57,279 nucleotides of DNA. Origin: an uncultured Luteimonas sp. GTDB taxonomy: Bacteria > Pseudomonadota > Gammaproteobacteria > Xanthomonadales > Xanthomonadaceae. A model generated the notes under the pieces. That model saw only the letters and a list, made by a program, of their open reading frames with translations. It did no database searches and was not told the DNA's origin. The position numbers and the translations under genes were made by a program. This document shows, piece by piece, positions 42,897-51,153 of this stretch; the stretch's first letter is position 1, and every line of letters starts with the position of its first letter. The stretch spans positions 1 through 57,279 of the forward strand of contig CALLKI010000069.1 of assembly GCA_938008415.1 (NCBI GenBank), in the 5' to 3' direction.

Positions 42897-43471
42897 ACGC
42901 GCAGGAGCCGCATCCCCGGAACCGTCCCCTGGCCAGGGCTCTGGCCGTCGGCGTGGCCTTCCTGGCGCTGGTCGCGCTGCTGCTGTACGGCGTGCTGGTG
43001 TCCGACCGTGCCGGCCGCGACGCGCTGCCCTCGCCGCTGATCGGCAGGCCGGCGCCGGAATTCTCGCTGCCGGTGTTGCACGAGCCCGGCCGCCTGCTCG
43101 GCTCGGAGGACCTGCGCGGCCAGCCCTACCTCCTCAACGTCTGGGGCAGCTGGTGCCCGGCCTGCCGCGACGAGCATCCGGTGCTGACCCGGTTCGCCAT
43201 GGGCAAGCGCGTGCGCGTGGTCGGCTACAACTGGAAGGACGAGCACGCCGACGCACTGCGCTGGCTGGAACGCTACGGCAACCCGTACTGGGCGGTCGTG
43301 GTGGACTACGACGGGCGCAAGGCCATCGACTGGGGCATCTACGGCGCGCCGGAGACTTTCCTGGTGGACGCCGACGGCATCGTGCGCTGGAAGCACGTCG
43401 GCCCACTCGACGAGGGCGTGATCACCAGCGAGCTCGAGCCCCTGCTCGACCACATGGGGGTGCCGCGGTGA
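42893..43471 (+). CDS. ccmG: Thiol:disulfide interchange protein CcmG (DsbE)
   Basis: 192-aa membrane-anchored thioredoxin (helix about 15-36). The redox site is WCPAC (87-91), with the CcmG-type cis-Pro segment GIYGAPETFLVDADG. It keeps apocytochrome CXXCH cysteines reduced together with CcmH. Start ATG overlaps the ccmF stop; its stop overlaps the GTG of ccmH. Confidence 0.94.
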   Translation: MNAQEPHPRNRPLARALAVGVAFLALVALLLYGVLVSDRAGRDALPSPLIGRPAPEFSLPVLHEPGRLLGSEDLRGQPYLLNVWGSWCPACRDEHPVLTRFAMGKRVRVVGYNWKDEHADALRWLERYGNPYWAVVVDYDGRKAIDWGIYGAPETFLVDADGIVRWKHVGPLDEGVITSELEPLLDHMGVPR

Positions 43472-43932
43472 GGGGGAGCGCGCGCCTGCTGCCGCTGCTG
43501 GCGGCCATGCTGCTCGCGCTGGCGGGCGCGGCGCTGCAGGCGCAGCCCGCACGCGAGGCCGCGCCGCCACCCGGGTTCCGCGACGCCGACGAGGAGCGCC
43601 GCTTCCATGCGCTGCTGTCCGAGCTGCGCTGCGTGATGTGCCAGAACCAGTCGCTGGCCGATTCCAACGCGCAGATCGCGCAGGACCTGCGCCGCGAGGT
43701 GTTCGACATGATGCGGGCCGGGCGCAGCGACCGGGAGATCAAGGAGTTCCTGGTCGAGCGCTACGGCGAGTTCGTGCTGTACCAGCCGCCGGTCGCGCGC
43801 CACACCTGGCTGCTGTGGTTCGGCCCGGTGCTGGTACTGCTGGCCGGCGCCACGGTGGTGGCCCGGATCGTGCGTGCGCGCTCGCGACCGGCCGCGGCCG
43901 CGGAAGCCGGGGGGGAGGAACAGGAATGGTGA
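43468..43932 (+). CDS. ccmH: Cytochrome c maturation protein CcmH
   Basis: 154-aa periplasmic protein with signal sequence (about 5-26), the redox motif LRCVMCQNQS (C55, C58), and a C-terminal membrane helix (WLLWFGPVLVLLAGATVVAR). This is the short CcmH/CycL form, so the TPR half is a separate CcmI. GTG start at 43468 overlaps the ccmG stop (GTGA). The stop overlaps ccmI by 7 nt. Confidence 0.93.
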   Translation: MRGSARLLPLLAAMLLALAGAALQAQPAREAAPPPGFRDADEERRFHALLSELRCVMCQNQSLADSNAQIAQDLRREVFDMMRAGRSDREIKEFLVERYGEFVLYQPPVARHTWLLWFGPVLVLLAGATVVARIVRARSRPAAAAEAGGEEQEW

Positions 43933-44957
43933 ACGCCCTCGTCTTCCTGCTCGTCGTCGTGCTGGGCTCGGCCGCGGTGGCCGCCGCCGTCGCCAGGCCG
44001 CTGCGCGGCACTTCGCCGCGGCTGTTCGCCGCCATCGTCGCCGCCGTGCCGCTGGCCGCCGCAGGGCTGTACGGGCTGGTCGGCACGCCGGCTGCGCTCG
44101 ACCGCCGCGCCGCACATGTGCAGGACGGGCCGGCCACGATGGAGGAGGCCATCGCCCGGCTGCGTGAGGAGCTGGAGCGCGATCCCGCGCGCGCGGACGG
44201 CTGGATCCTGCTCGCACGCGCCTATGCGCAGCAGGGCGACCACGCCGGCGCGCGCGACAGCTTCGCCAGGGCGCTGGAGCTGATGCCCGACGAACCCGGC
44301 CTGCTGGTCGAGGCGGCCACGGCCCGCGCCCGGGCCACCCCCGGCAACCGTTTCGACGACGAGGCCGTCGCCATGCTCCGCCGCGCGGCCGCGCTGGATC
44401 CGTCCAACCAGCACGCGCCATGGTTCCTCGGCATCGCCTACCGCCAGCGCGGCGAGGACGCCGAGGCGGTGGAGGTCTGGGAAGGTTTGCTGCCCGGGCT
44501 CGACGAAAAGACCGCCGCGGCGCTGCGCCTGCAGATCGACGAGGCGCGCGCCGCCGCCGGCATGCCATCCCTGCCCGCCCCGGAACCGGCGCCAGCGGCC
44601 GGGCCCGCCGGGCTGAAGGTGCGGGTGTCGCTGGACCCCGGCTTCGCCTCCCGCGTGCGCCTGCGCGGCGACGCCACCGTGTTCGTGATCGCGCGCGCGC
44701 CGGATGGCCCGCCGATGCCGGTGGCGGTCGAGCGGCACCGGCTCGACGCGCTGCCGCTGGAGACCGTGCTCGACGACGCCGACGGGCCGATGCCCACGGC
44801 CAGACTGTCCACGCTGCGTGAGGCGGAAGTGGTGGCGCGGCTGTCGGCCAGCGGCAGCGCGACCCGCGCGGAGGGTGACGTCGAGTCGGCCCCGGTCCGC
44901 GTCGCCCTGCCCCACGACGGGACCGTCGAGCTGGTGATCGGGCGGGAACCGCGCTGA
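43926..44957 (+). CDS. ccmI: Cytochrome c maturation protein CcmI (TPR)
   Basis: 343 aa. Two N-terminal membrane helices (about 3-24 and 33-53) are followed by TPR repeats (about 75-210: ILLARAYAQQGDHAGARDSF, NQHAPWFLGIAYRQRGEDAE) that bind apocytochromes, and a periplasmic C-terminal beta-rich domain (about 230-343). It is shorter than many CcmI proteins because the loop between helices is brief. Last gene of the ccm operon; the ATG at 43926 overlaps ccmH. Confidence 0.9.
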   Translation: MVNALVFLLVVVLGSAAVAAAVARPLRGTSPRLFAAIVAAVPLAAAGLYGLVGTPAALDRRAAHVQDGPATMEEAIARLREELERDPARADGWILLARAYAQQGDHAGARDSFARALELMPDEPGLLVEAATARARATPGNRFDDEAVAMLRRAAALDPSNQHAPWFLGIAYRQRGEDAEAVEVWEGLLPGLDEKTAAALRLQIDEARAAAGMPSLPAPEPAPAAGPAGLKVRVSLDPGFASRVRLRGDATVFVIARAPDGPPMPVAVERHRLDALPLETVLDDADGPMPTARLSTLREAEVVARLSASGSATRAEGDVESAPVRVALPHDGTVELVIGREPR

Positions 44958-45002
44958 ACGCCCTGTTCCCGGCCGGTGGCCTGCCCGCGGCCGCGGCTCG
45001 GG

Positions 45003-45008
45003 GATAAT
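45003..45008 (+). promoter_or_regulatory. Candidate -10 element (GATAAT) upstream of metX
   Basis: GGGGATAATGG, a close -10 match, lies 31 nt before the metX ATG in an 81-nt gap after ccmI, consistent with metX having its own promoter. The -35 region has no clear match. Confidence 0.4.
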
Positions 45009-45038
45009 GGCCCGTCCGCAGGGCTCCGCGAACCGGAC

Positions 45039-46151
45039 ATGACCGAATTCATCCCGCCCGCTTCCCGCTTCGTCGAACTGCCCTCGCCGTTCCCGATGAA
45101 ACGCGGTGGCATGCTGCACGCCGCGCGCGTCGCCTACGAGACCTGGGGCACGCTGGATCCGGCGCGCGGCAACGCCATCCTCATCCTCACCGGGCTGTCG
45201 CCGGACGCGCACGCCGCCTCCAGCGCCGAAGACCCCACGCCGGGCTGGTGGGAGGCCATGGTCGGCCCCGGCAGGCCGATCGACACCGCGCGCTGGTTCG
45301 TCATCTGCGTGAACTCGCTGGGCAGCTGCAAGGGCTCGACCGGCCCGGCCTCGGTCGACCCGGCGACCGGCGAGCCCTACCGGCTGCGCTTCCCGGCACT
45401 GTCCATCGAGGACATCGCCGATGCCGCCGCGCACGTGGTGCGTGCGCTCGGCATCGAACGGCTGGCCTGTGTGATCGGCAACTCGATGGGCGGGATGACC
45501 GCGCTGGCGCTGCTGCTGCGCCACCCCGGCATCGCCCGCGCGCACATCAACGTCTCCGGCAGCGCGCGTGCCCTGCCGTTCTCGATCGCGGTGCGTTCGC
45601 TGCAGCGCGAGGCGATCCGGCTCGACCCCAACTGGAACGAGGGCCGCTACGACGACGCGAGCTACCCGGAATCGGGCATGCGAATCGCGCGCAAGCTCGG
45701 CGTCATCACCTACCGCTCGGCGCTGGAATGGGACGGCCGCTTCGGCCGCGTGCGGCTGGACTCGGACCGGCCGGACGACGATCCCTTCGGCCTCGAGTTC
45801 GAGGTCGAAAGCTACCTTGAGGGCCACGCCCGCCGCTTCGTGCGCCGCTACGACCCCAACTGCTACCTCTACCTCAGCCGCGCGATGGACTGGTTCGACA
45901 TCGCCGAGTACGCCGGCGGCGATGTGCTGGCGGGGCTGGCGCAGATCCGGGTCGAGCGCGCACTGGCCCTCGGCGCGCGCACCGACATCCTGTTCCCGGT
46001 CGAGCAGCAGGAGGAGATCGCGGAGGGACTCGCCCGCGGCGGCGCCGACGCGCGCTTCATCGACCTGGAGTCGCCGCAGGGCCACGACGCCTTCCTCGTG
46101 GACTTCGCCCGCTTCGGGCCCGCCATCGGCGGGTTCCTGGCCGGGCTCTGA
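45039..46151 (+). CDS. metX: MetX-family acyltransferase, probable serine O-succinyltransferase
   Basis: 370-aa alpha/beta hydrolase-fold acyltransferase. The catalytic triad is visible: S149 in VIGNSMGGM, D316 in RTDILFP, H349 in PQGHDAFL. True homoserine acetyltransferases carry a different segment where this protein has SGSARALPFSIAVRSLQREA; xanthomonad proteins of this type have been reported to succinylate L-serine, so O-succinylserine for cysteine synthesis is the likely product. Homoserine activity cannot be excluded from sequence. ATG 45039 gives exactly the length of the xanthomonad proteins. Confidence 0.88.
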   Translation: MTEFIPPASRFVELPSPFPMKRGGMLHAARVAYETWGTLDPARGNAILILTGLSPDAHAASSAEDPTPGWWEAMVGPGRPIDTARWFVICVNSLGSCKGSTGPASVDPATGEPYRLRFPALSIEDIADAAAHVVRALGIERLACVIGNSMGGMTALALLLRHPGIARAHINVSGSARALPFSIAVRSLQREAIRLDPNWNEGRYDDASYPESGMRIARKLGVITYRSALEWDGRFGRVRLDSDRPDDDPFGLEFEVESYLEGHARRFVRRYDPNCYLYLSRAMDWFDIAEYAGGDVLAGLAQIRVERALALGARTDILFPVEQQEEIAEGLARGGADARFIDLESPQGHDAFLVDFARFGPAIGGFLAGL

Positions 46152-46237
46152 GCGGTGGCCGGCATGGCACGCCGGGGAAACGCACCGCAGGAAGCCCGCC
46201 ATGCCGGCATCCCGGCCGCAGCCAACGGACAGCACCC

Positions 46238-47635
46238 ATGAGCACGAACAGCCACTCCCGGGCCGTCGCCCGCGTCATCGCCGAACTCCAGCCCCTCCTT
46301 GGCGACCGGATCAGCACCGCGACGGGCACCTGCCGCCAGCACGGGCGCGGCGAGGGCTACCCCGCCATCCACCCGCCCGACGCCGTGGCCTGGCCCGAAT
46401 CCACCGCCGAGGTCAGCCGGATCCTCGCGGCCTGCCACGCCCGGGGCGTGCCGGTCGTCGCCTTCGGCGCCGGCACCTCGCTCGAAGGCCACGTCACCGC
46501 GCCGCACGGGGGGATCTGCCTCGACATGTCGCGCATGGACCGCCTGCTGGCGGTGCACGCCGAGGATGCCGACTGCGTGGTGCAGCCGGGCGTCACCCGC
46601 GAGGCGCTCAACAGCGCGCTGCGCGACACCGGGCTGTACTTCCCGATCGACCCGGGCGCCAACGCCTCGATCGGCGGGATGATCTCGACCCGCGCCTCGG
46701 GCACCACCACCGTCTGCTACGGCACCATCGCCGACAACGTGCTGGCGCTGGAGGTCGTGCTCGCCGACGGCCGGGTGATCCGCTGCGGCAACCGCGCACG
46801 CAAGTCGGCCGCAGGCTACGACCTGGTCCGGCTGTTCACAGGTTCGGAGGGAACGCTCGGGATCATCACCGAGGCCACGCTGCGCCTGTACGGCCGGCCG
46901 GAGGTCGTGGGCGGCGGGATCAGCGCCTTCGCCGACCTGCGCGGCGCGGTGGAAGCGGTGATCGAGCTGATCCAGCTCGGCGCGCCGCTCGGCCGCATCG
47001 AGTTCCTGGACGAGGTGCAGGTGCGCGCGTGCAACCGCTATTCCGGCCTTGGCCTCGCCGAACGCCCCACCCTGTTCATCGAGTTCCATGGCACGCAGGC
47101 CAGCGTCGCCGAGCAGTTCGAGCGGGCGCGCCAGACCGTCATCGCGCATGGCGGGGAAGGCCTGGAATGGTCCGACGACGACGCCCGTCGCAACGCACTG
47201 TGGAAGGCGCGCCACTCGGCCTACTTCGCGGCGCGCGCGCTGCGGCCCGGGGCCGACTGCATCGTCTCCGACGTCTGCGTGCCGATCTCCGCCCTGGCCG
47301 ACTGCGTGCAGGCCACACGCCGCGACATCGACGCCGAGGGATTGCTGGCGCCGATCGTCGGCCACGTCGGCGACGGCAACTTCCACGTGCTGTTCCTGAT
47401 CGACCCGGCCGCCCCCCGCGAGCGCGAGGCGATGGAACGCGTCTACGACGCGATGATCGCGCGCGCCCACGCCGTGCAGGGCACCTGCACCGGCGAGCAC
47501 GGCATCGGCCTTGGCAAGCGCGACAAGCTCGTGGCCGAATTCGGCGAAGACACGGTGGCGCTGATGCGGAGCATCAAGGCCGCCTGGGATCCGAAGGGAA
47601 TCCTCAACCCCGGAAAGGTCTTCCGGGTACGCTGA
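46238..47635 (+). CDS. FAD-linked D-lactate dehydrogenase-like oxidase (GlcD/LDHD family)
   Basis: 465-aa flavoprotein oxidising a 2-hydroxyacid, most likely D-lactate, and passing electrons to cytochrome c or quinone. The PCMH-type FAD domain (VVAFGAGTSLEGHVTAPHGG; PIDPGANASIGGMISTRASG; FTGSEGTLGIITEATLR) is followed by the cap with metal-site motifs GHVGDGNFHVLF and CTGEHGIGLGKRD. No signal peptide is seen. Glycolate oxidase GlcD is the alternative, but no glcE/glcF neighbours are present. Starts 86 nt after metX. Confidence 0.87.
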   Translation: MSTNSHSRAVARVIAELQPLLGDRISTATGTCRQHGRGEGYPAIHPPDAVAWPESTAEVSRILAACHARGVPVVAFGAGTSLEGHVTAPHGGICLDMSRMDRLLAVHAEDADCVVQPGVTREALNSALRDTGLYFPIDPGANASIGGMISTRASGTTTVCYGTIADNVLALEVVLADGRVIRCGNRARKSAAGYDLVRLFTGSEGTLGIITEATLRLYGRPEVVGGGISAFADLRGAVEAVIELIQLGAPLGRIEFLDEVQVRACNRYSGLGLAERPTLFIEFHGTQASVAEQFERARQTVIAHGGEGLEWSDDDARRNALWKARHSAYFAARALRPGADCIVSDVCVPISALADCVQATRRDIDAEGLLAPIVGHVGDGNFHVLFLIDPAAPREREAMERVYDAMIARAHAVQGTCTGEHGIGLGKRDKLVAEFGEDTVALMRSIKAAWDPKGILNPGKVFRVR

Positions 47636-47775
47636 CCTCGCCGCCCGGCACCGTGCGGATGGGATGCCGCGTTCCGCGCATCCCGGAAATCGCGGATCGA
47701 CGGCGCCATCCGCGTGGACAGGCCCCTATGCCGCAGCGCAACATCGCCCGGCGGGTGGTTCCGGCCGCGACGGTC

Positions 47776-47781
47776 TAGAAT
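47776..47781 (+). promoter_or_regulatory. Candidate -10 element (TAGAAT) directly before the thiol dioxygenase gene
   Basis: TCTAGAATGG places the -10 hexamer 6 nt before the ATG at 47788, so a transcript started at the normal distance would begin at or next to the start codon. No -35 consensus is visible. Confidence 0.4.
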
Positions 47782-47787
47782 GGGCCC

Positions 47788-48381
47788 ATGGACACCACCG
47801 CCCCCGACCTCGATTTCCAGGGCCGCGACCGCTTCATCGCCGCGATCGATGCCGCCCTGCAAGCCGGTGACGGGCACGCCGTCACCGCCGCGCTGCGCAG
47901 CGCGCTGTGCAGCCTGATCCGCGACCCGGGCATCCGGCTCCCGGAGTGCGTGTACGAGCCGCTCCAGGACCGCTACGCCCGCCGCGAGATCTACCGCAGC
48001 CCGGAATATGGCTACAGCGTGGTGGCGATGACCTGGGGGCCCGGCCAGGGCACGCCGGTGCACGACCACTGCGGCATGTGGTGCGTCGAGGGCGTGTGGG
48101 ACGGCGAGCTGGAGATCACCCAGTACGAACTGCTGGAAACCGACGGCGACCGCTGCCGCTTCCGCGCCGCCGGCGGCATGCAGGCCGGCCCGGGCAGCGC
48201 CGGCAGCCTGATCCCGCCGCACGAGTACCACACCATCACCAACGCCAGCCGCGACCGGGTCGCGGTCTCGGTGCACATCTACCAGGGCCCGATGGAGCAC
48301 TGCTGCAGGTTCGTGCACCAGGAAGGCGAGTGGTACGTGCGCGTGCCCAGCGACCTGCCGCTGGACCGCCACGCCGCCTGA
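47788..48381 (+). CDS. Cysteine dioxygenase-family thiol dioxygenase
   Basis: 197-aa cupin of the cysteine/3-mercaptopropionate dioxygenase family. Iron ligands H92 and H94 in TPVHDHCGMWCVEG and H148 in HEYHTITN; the Ser-His-Tyr relay is S161-H163-Y165 in AVSVHIYQG. It would oxidise cysteine or 3-mercaptopropionate to the sulfinate. The Arg-versus-Gln residue that decides the substrate cannot be placed with certainty by eye. The neighbouring metX is also in sulfur metabolism. The message may be leaderless (see the TAGAAT box). Confidence 0.88.
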   Translation: MDTTAPDLDFQGRDRFIAAIDAALQAGDGHAVTAALRSALCSLIRDPGIRLPECVYEPLQDRYARREIYRSPEYGYSVVAMTWGPGQGTPVHDHCGMWCVEGVWDGELEITQYELLETDGDRCRFRAAGGMQAGPGSAGSLIPPHEYHTITNASRDRVAVSVHIYQGPMEHCCRFVHQEGEWYVRVPSDLPLDRHAA

Positions 48382-48411
48382 CCCGGCCCCGCGCGGCCAC
48401 GGCGCCCGCGG

Positions 48412-49128
48412 TCAGAGTTCGTCGCGCGACAGCTCGCGCAGCCTGCCCTCGTGCAGTTCAAGCACGCGGTCGAGCCTTGCCGCGAGCCGCCGGTCGTGCG
48501 TGACCATCACCAGGCTGGTGCCCTGCGCGCGGTTGAGTTCCAGCATCAGCTCGAACACCTTCGCCGCGGTGCGCTCGTCGAGGTTGCCGGTCGGCTCGTC
48601 GCCAAGCACGCAGGCAGGCCGGTTGACCAGCGCGCGCGCCACCGCCGCGCGCTGGCGCTCGCCGCCGGACAGTTCGCCCGGTTTGTGCCCCAGGCGGTGG
48701 CCGAGGCCGACCGCCTCCAGCAGCTCCTTCGCGCGCGCGGCCGCCGCCGCGGTGTCGCCGCCGCCGAGCAGCACCGGCAGCATCACGTTCTCCAGCGCGG
48801 TGAATTCCGGCAGCAGGTGGTGGAACTGGTAGACGAAGCCGAGCGCGCGGTTGCGCAGCAGCCCGCGCTCGGCGTCGGACAGCGCGCTCATCTTCCGGCC
48901 GGCCACGTACACCTCGCCCGAGGTCGGCACGTCCAGTCCGCCCAGCAGGTGCAGCAGGGTGCTCTTGCCCACGCCCGAGGCGCCGACGATCGCCACGGTC
49001 TCGCCCGCGTGCACGCTGAAATCCAGCGCATCGAACACCGGCGTGCGCAGCTTGCCCTCGGCGTAGGTCTTGCCCAGCCGCTCGGCCCTGATCACTTCCC
49101 CGCCCTGCGCCACCATCCGCTCACTCAT
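48412..49128 (-). CDS. lolD: Lipoprotein-releasing ABC ATPase LolD
   Basis: 238-aa ABC ATPase of the Lol system that extracts outer-membrane lipoproteins from the inner membrane. Walker A GASGVGKST (49-57), the Lol-type YQFHHLLPEFTALENVMLP, signature LSGGERQRAAVARAL and Walker B VLGDEPTGNLDE are present. It overlaps the permease gene by 8 nt. Converges on the dioxygenase gene with a 30-nt gap. Confidence 0.94.
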   Translation of the reverse strand: MSERMVAQGGEVIRAERLGKTYAEGKLRTPVFDALDFSVHAGETVAIVGASGVGKSTLLHLLGGLDVPTSGEVYVAGRKMSALSDAERGLLRNRALGFVYQFHHLLPEFTALENVMLPVLLGGGDTAAAAARAKELLEAVGLGHRLGHKPGELSGGERQRAAVARALVNRPACVLGDEPTGNLDERTAAKVFELMLELNRAQGTSLVMVTHDRRLAARLDRVLELHEGRLRELSRDEL

Positions 49129-50374
49129 AGCGCAGCGCCTCCGCCGGGGCCGTGCGCGCGGCGCGCCAGGCCGGGTACAGGGTGGCGAGGAACGCCATGG
49201 CCAGCGCGACCACGCTGATGACCGCCACGTCGCCCGCCTGCAGGTCGATCGGCAGCCCGGTCACGTAGTACACGTCGGCCGGCATCAGCACCACGTCGAA
49301 CGTCCGCTCGATCGCGCGCAGGATGTGTTCGAGGTTGAAGGTCAGCAGCAGCCCACAGACCACGCCGAGCGCGGTGCCGATCACGCCGATCAGCGAGCCC
49401 TGCACCATGAACACCCGCATCACCCCGCCCGGGGTCAGCCCCAGCGTGCGCAGGATCGCGATGTCCGCGTGCTTGTCGGTCACCAGCATCACCTGCGAGT
49501 TGAGCAGCGAGAACGCACCCATCAGGATGATCAGCGACAGCAGGATGCCGATCATCGTCTTCTCCAGCTTCAGCGCCCGGAACATGTTGGCGTTCTCCAT
49601 GCTCCAGTCGCTGACCCGGTAGTAGTCCTGCCTGCGCGAGGCCAGTTCCCGTGCCAGGTCACGGGCCACCTCGAAGGCCCGGTCCATGTCGTGCAGCTTC
49701 AGGCGCACGCCGGTGACGCCGTCGCCCATGCGCAGCAGCCGCTGCGCGTCCTGCAGGTTGACGACGGCCAGGTGACGGTCGAAGTCCTGGTAGCCGGCCT
49801 CGAAGATGCCGCTGACCGTGAACCGCTTCAGCTGCGGCACCGCGCCCAGCGGCGTGACCTGGAAATCCGTGGTGGCGACCACGCTGTCGCCCACCCGCAC
49901 GCCCAGCCAGAGCGCCAGGTCCCGGCCGAGCACGATGTTGAAACTCCCGGGCTGCAGGTCGGCGAGGCTGCCCTCCACCATCCTGTCGGCGATCTCGGAC
50001 ACCGAGGCCTCGTCCTGCGGCGAAACCGCGCGGATCAGGGCCGGCTCCTGGCGCGGACCGCGGAGCAGGCCCTGGGCCTCGATGTAGGGCGCGGCGCCGG
50101 CCACGCGCGCGTCCGCCCGCGCCAGCGCCATCGCCTCCTCCCAGCCGGTCATGGCGCGGCCTTCGGCGGTGATCGTGGCATGAGAGACCATGCCCAGCAT
50201 GCGGTCGCGGATCTCGCGCTGGAAACCGCTCATCACCGCGAGCGTGGTGATCAGCACCATCACGCCGATGGCGATCCCCAGGATCGAGGCCAGCGAGACG
50301 AAGGAGATGAAGCCGTTGCGGCGCTTGGCGCGGAGATAGCGCAGGCCGATGGCGACGGGAACGGGCTTGAACAT
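49121..50374 (-). CDS. lolC: Lipoprotein-releasing permease (LolC/LolE/LolF type)
   Basis: 417-aa inner-membrane protein with one N-terminal helix (about 22-47), a large periplasmic domain (about 48-270) and three C-terminal helices, the MacB/FtsX-type Lol permease layout. Family motifs: AIGLRYLRAKRRNGFISFVS, GVMVLITTLAVMSGFQREIR, DWSMENANMFRALKLEKTMI and AILRTLGLTPGGVMRVFMVQ. Only one permease gene accompanies lolD here; a LolDF-type homodimer is likely unless a second permease lies elsewhere. Confidence 0.92.
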   Translation of the reverse strand: MFKPVPVAIGLRYLRAKRRNGFISFVSLASILGIAIGVMVLITTLAVMSGFQREIRDRMLGMVSHATITAEGRAMTGWEEAMALARADARVAGAAPYIEAQGLLRGPRQEPALIRAVSPQDEASVSEIADRMVEGSLADLQPGSFNIVLGRDLALWLGVRVGDSVVATTDFQVTPLGAVPQLKRFTVSGIFEAGYQDFDRHLAVVNLQDAQRLLRMGDGVTGVRLKLHDMDRAFEVARDLARELASRRQDYYRVSDWSMENANMFRALKLEKTMIGILLSLIILMGAFSLLNSQVMLVTDKHADIAILRTLGLTPGGVMRVFMVQGSLIGVIGTALGVVCGLLLTFNLEHILRAIERTFDVVLMPADVYYVTGLPIDLQAGDVAVISVVALAMAFLATLYPAWRAARTAPAEALRYE

Positions 50375-50398
50375 GCAATGGCTGTCCGCGTGAGGCGG

Positions 50399-50869
50399 TT
50401 ATGGTGCCATCGAATCCTCCGCCCTGCCGGCCCGGGTGGCCGGCAGGGCAAGCCGCAGTTCACGTCGTGCCGCCGCGGGAAGCGTGTCCGGCCACCACGA
50501 CAGGCGGTGGCGACGGCCGTCCTCCAGCCAGCTGGCGAAGGCCAGCGGCCCGCGCCATTCGACCCGCATGTCCTGCGCCCGCCGCCCGTCCACGGACGCT
50601 TCCCCGGTGGCGCGGAACACGAACCGGCGGCACGGACGCCGGGCCTCGCGCAGCACCAGCGCCAGACCATGGCCGGCCGCCAGCAGCATCCCCGGCACCG
50701 CCAGCCAGCCCGGCAAACCGGATGCCACGAGCGAGAACACGGCGGCGACGGTCAGCAGCACGAGCCCGGCGAGCAGCCAGCGCGACGGACGCCAGGCGAG
50801 CGCGGCGCGCCGCTCAGTCCTGTGGCGGGAGCGCGGAAATCCGGCCGACGAAGGCTTCGAGCTCGGCAT
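50399..50869 (-). CDS. YgfX/CptA-like membrane protein
   Basis: Up to 156 aa. Two adjacent hydrophobic helices (WLLAGLVLLTVAAVFSLVAS and GWLAVPGMLLAAGHGLALVL) are followed by a small soluble beta domain with RRAQDMRVEWRGPLAFASW, the YgfX pattern. It follows sdhE, the standard partner. No ATG, GTG or TTG occurs at the expected start after the sdhE stop (50814); the ATG at 50869 overlaps sdhE by 56 nt, and a GTG inside the first helix would be too short. The start is therefore uncertain. The E. coli homologue is linked to SdhE and has been described as a toxin; function here is open. Confidence 0.7.
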   Translation of the reverse strand: MPSSKPSSAGFPRSRHRTERRAALAWRPSRWLLAGLVLLTVAAVFSLVASGLPGWLAVPGMLLAAGHGLALVLREARRPCRRFVFRATGEASVDGRRAQDMRVEWRGPLAFASWLEDGRRHRLSWWPDTLPAAARRELRLALPATRAGRAEDSMAP

Positions 50870-51080
50870 CCGGCGGGACCTCGTAACCCATGAACCAGCG
50901 CCAGAGCTTATCGTCCTCGCAGTCGAGCAGGCGTAGGAAAATGCCGCGATCGGCCTCGGAAGCCTGCCCCCATTCGCGCTCAAGCCAGCGCAGCAGGAGC
51001 ACGTCGAGTTCCTTCATCCCGCGCCGGCAGCGCCAGCGCAGGCGTCGCAGTTCGCCGGACGGGTCGTCGTTCACGGGCAT
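50814..51080 (-). CDS. sdhE: FAD assembly factor SdhE
   Basis: 88-aa helical-bundle protein needed to attach FAD covalently to SdhA. The family-defining surface motif is RRGMKELD (19-26, RGxxE with E24), and CEDDKLWRWFMGYEVPPDAE is also conserved. ATG 51080 opens at MPVNDDPSGELRRLRWR; the frame to 51137 adds non-homologous residues. It lies 73 nt after sdhB on the same strand. Confidence 0.93.
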   Translation of the reverse strand: MPVNDDPSGELRRLRWRCRRGMKELDVLLLRWLEREWGQASEADRGIFLRLLDCEDDKLWRWFMGYEVPPDAELEAFVGRISALPPQD

Positions 51081-51153
51081 GCCGTCGTCGGAACGGTGGG
51101 TGTCCCGCGTGCCGCCCGCCGCGGGACGGCACGCCACGGGAGCCGGCGGGCGC

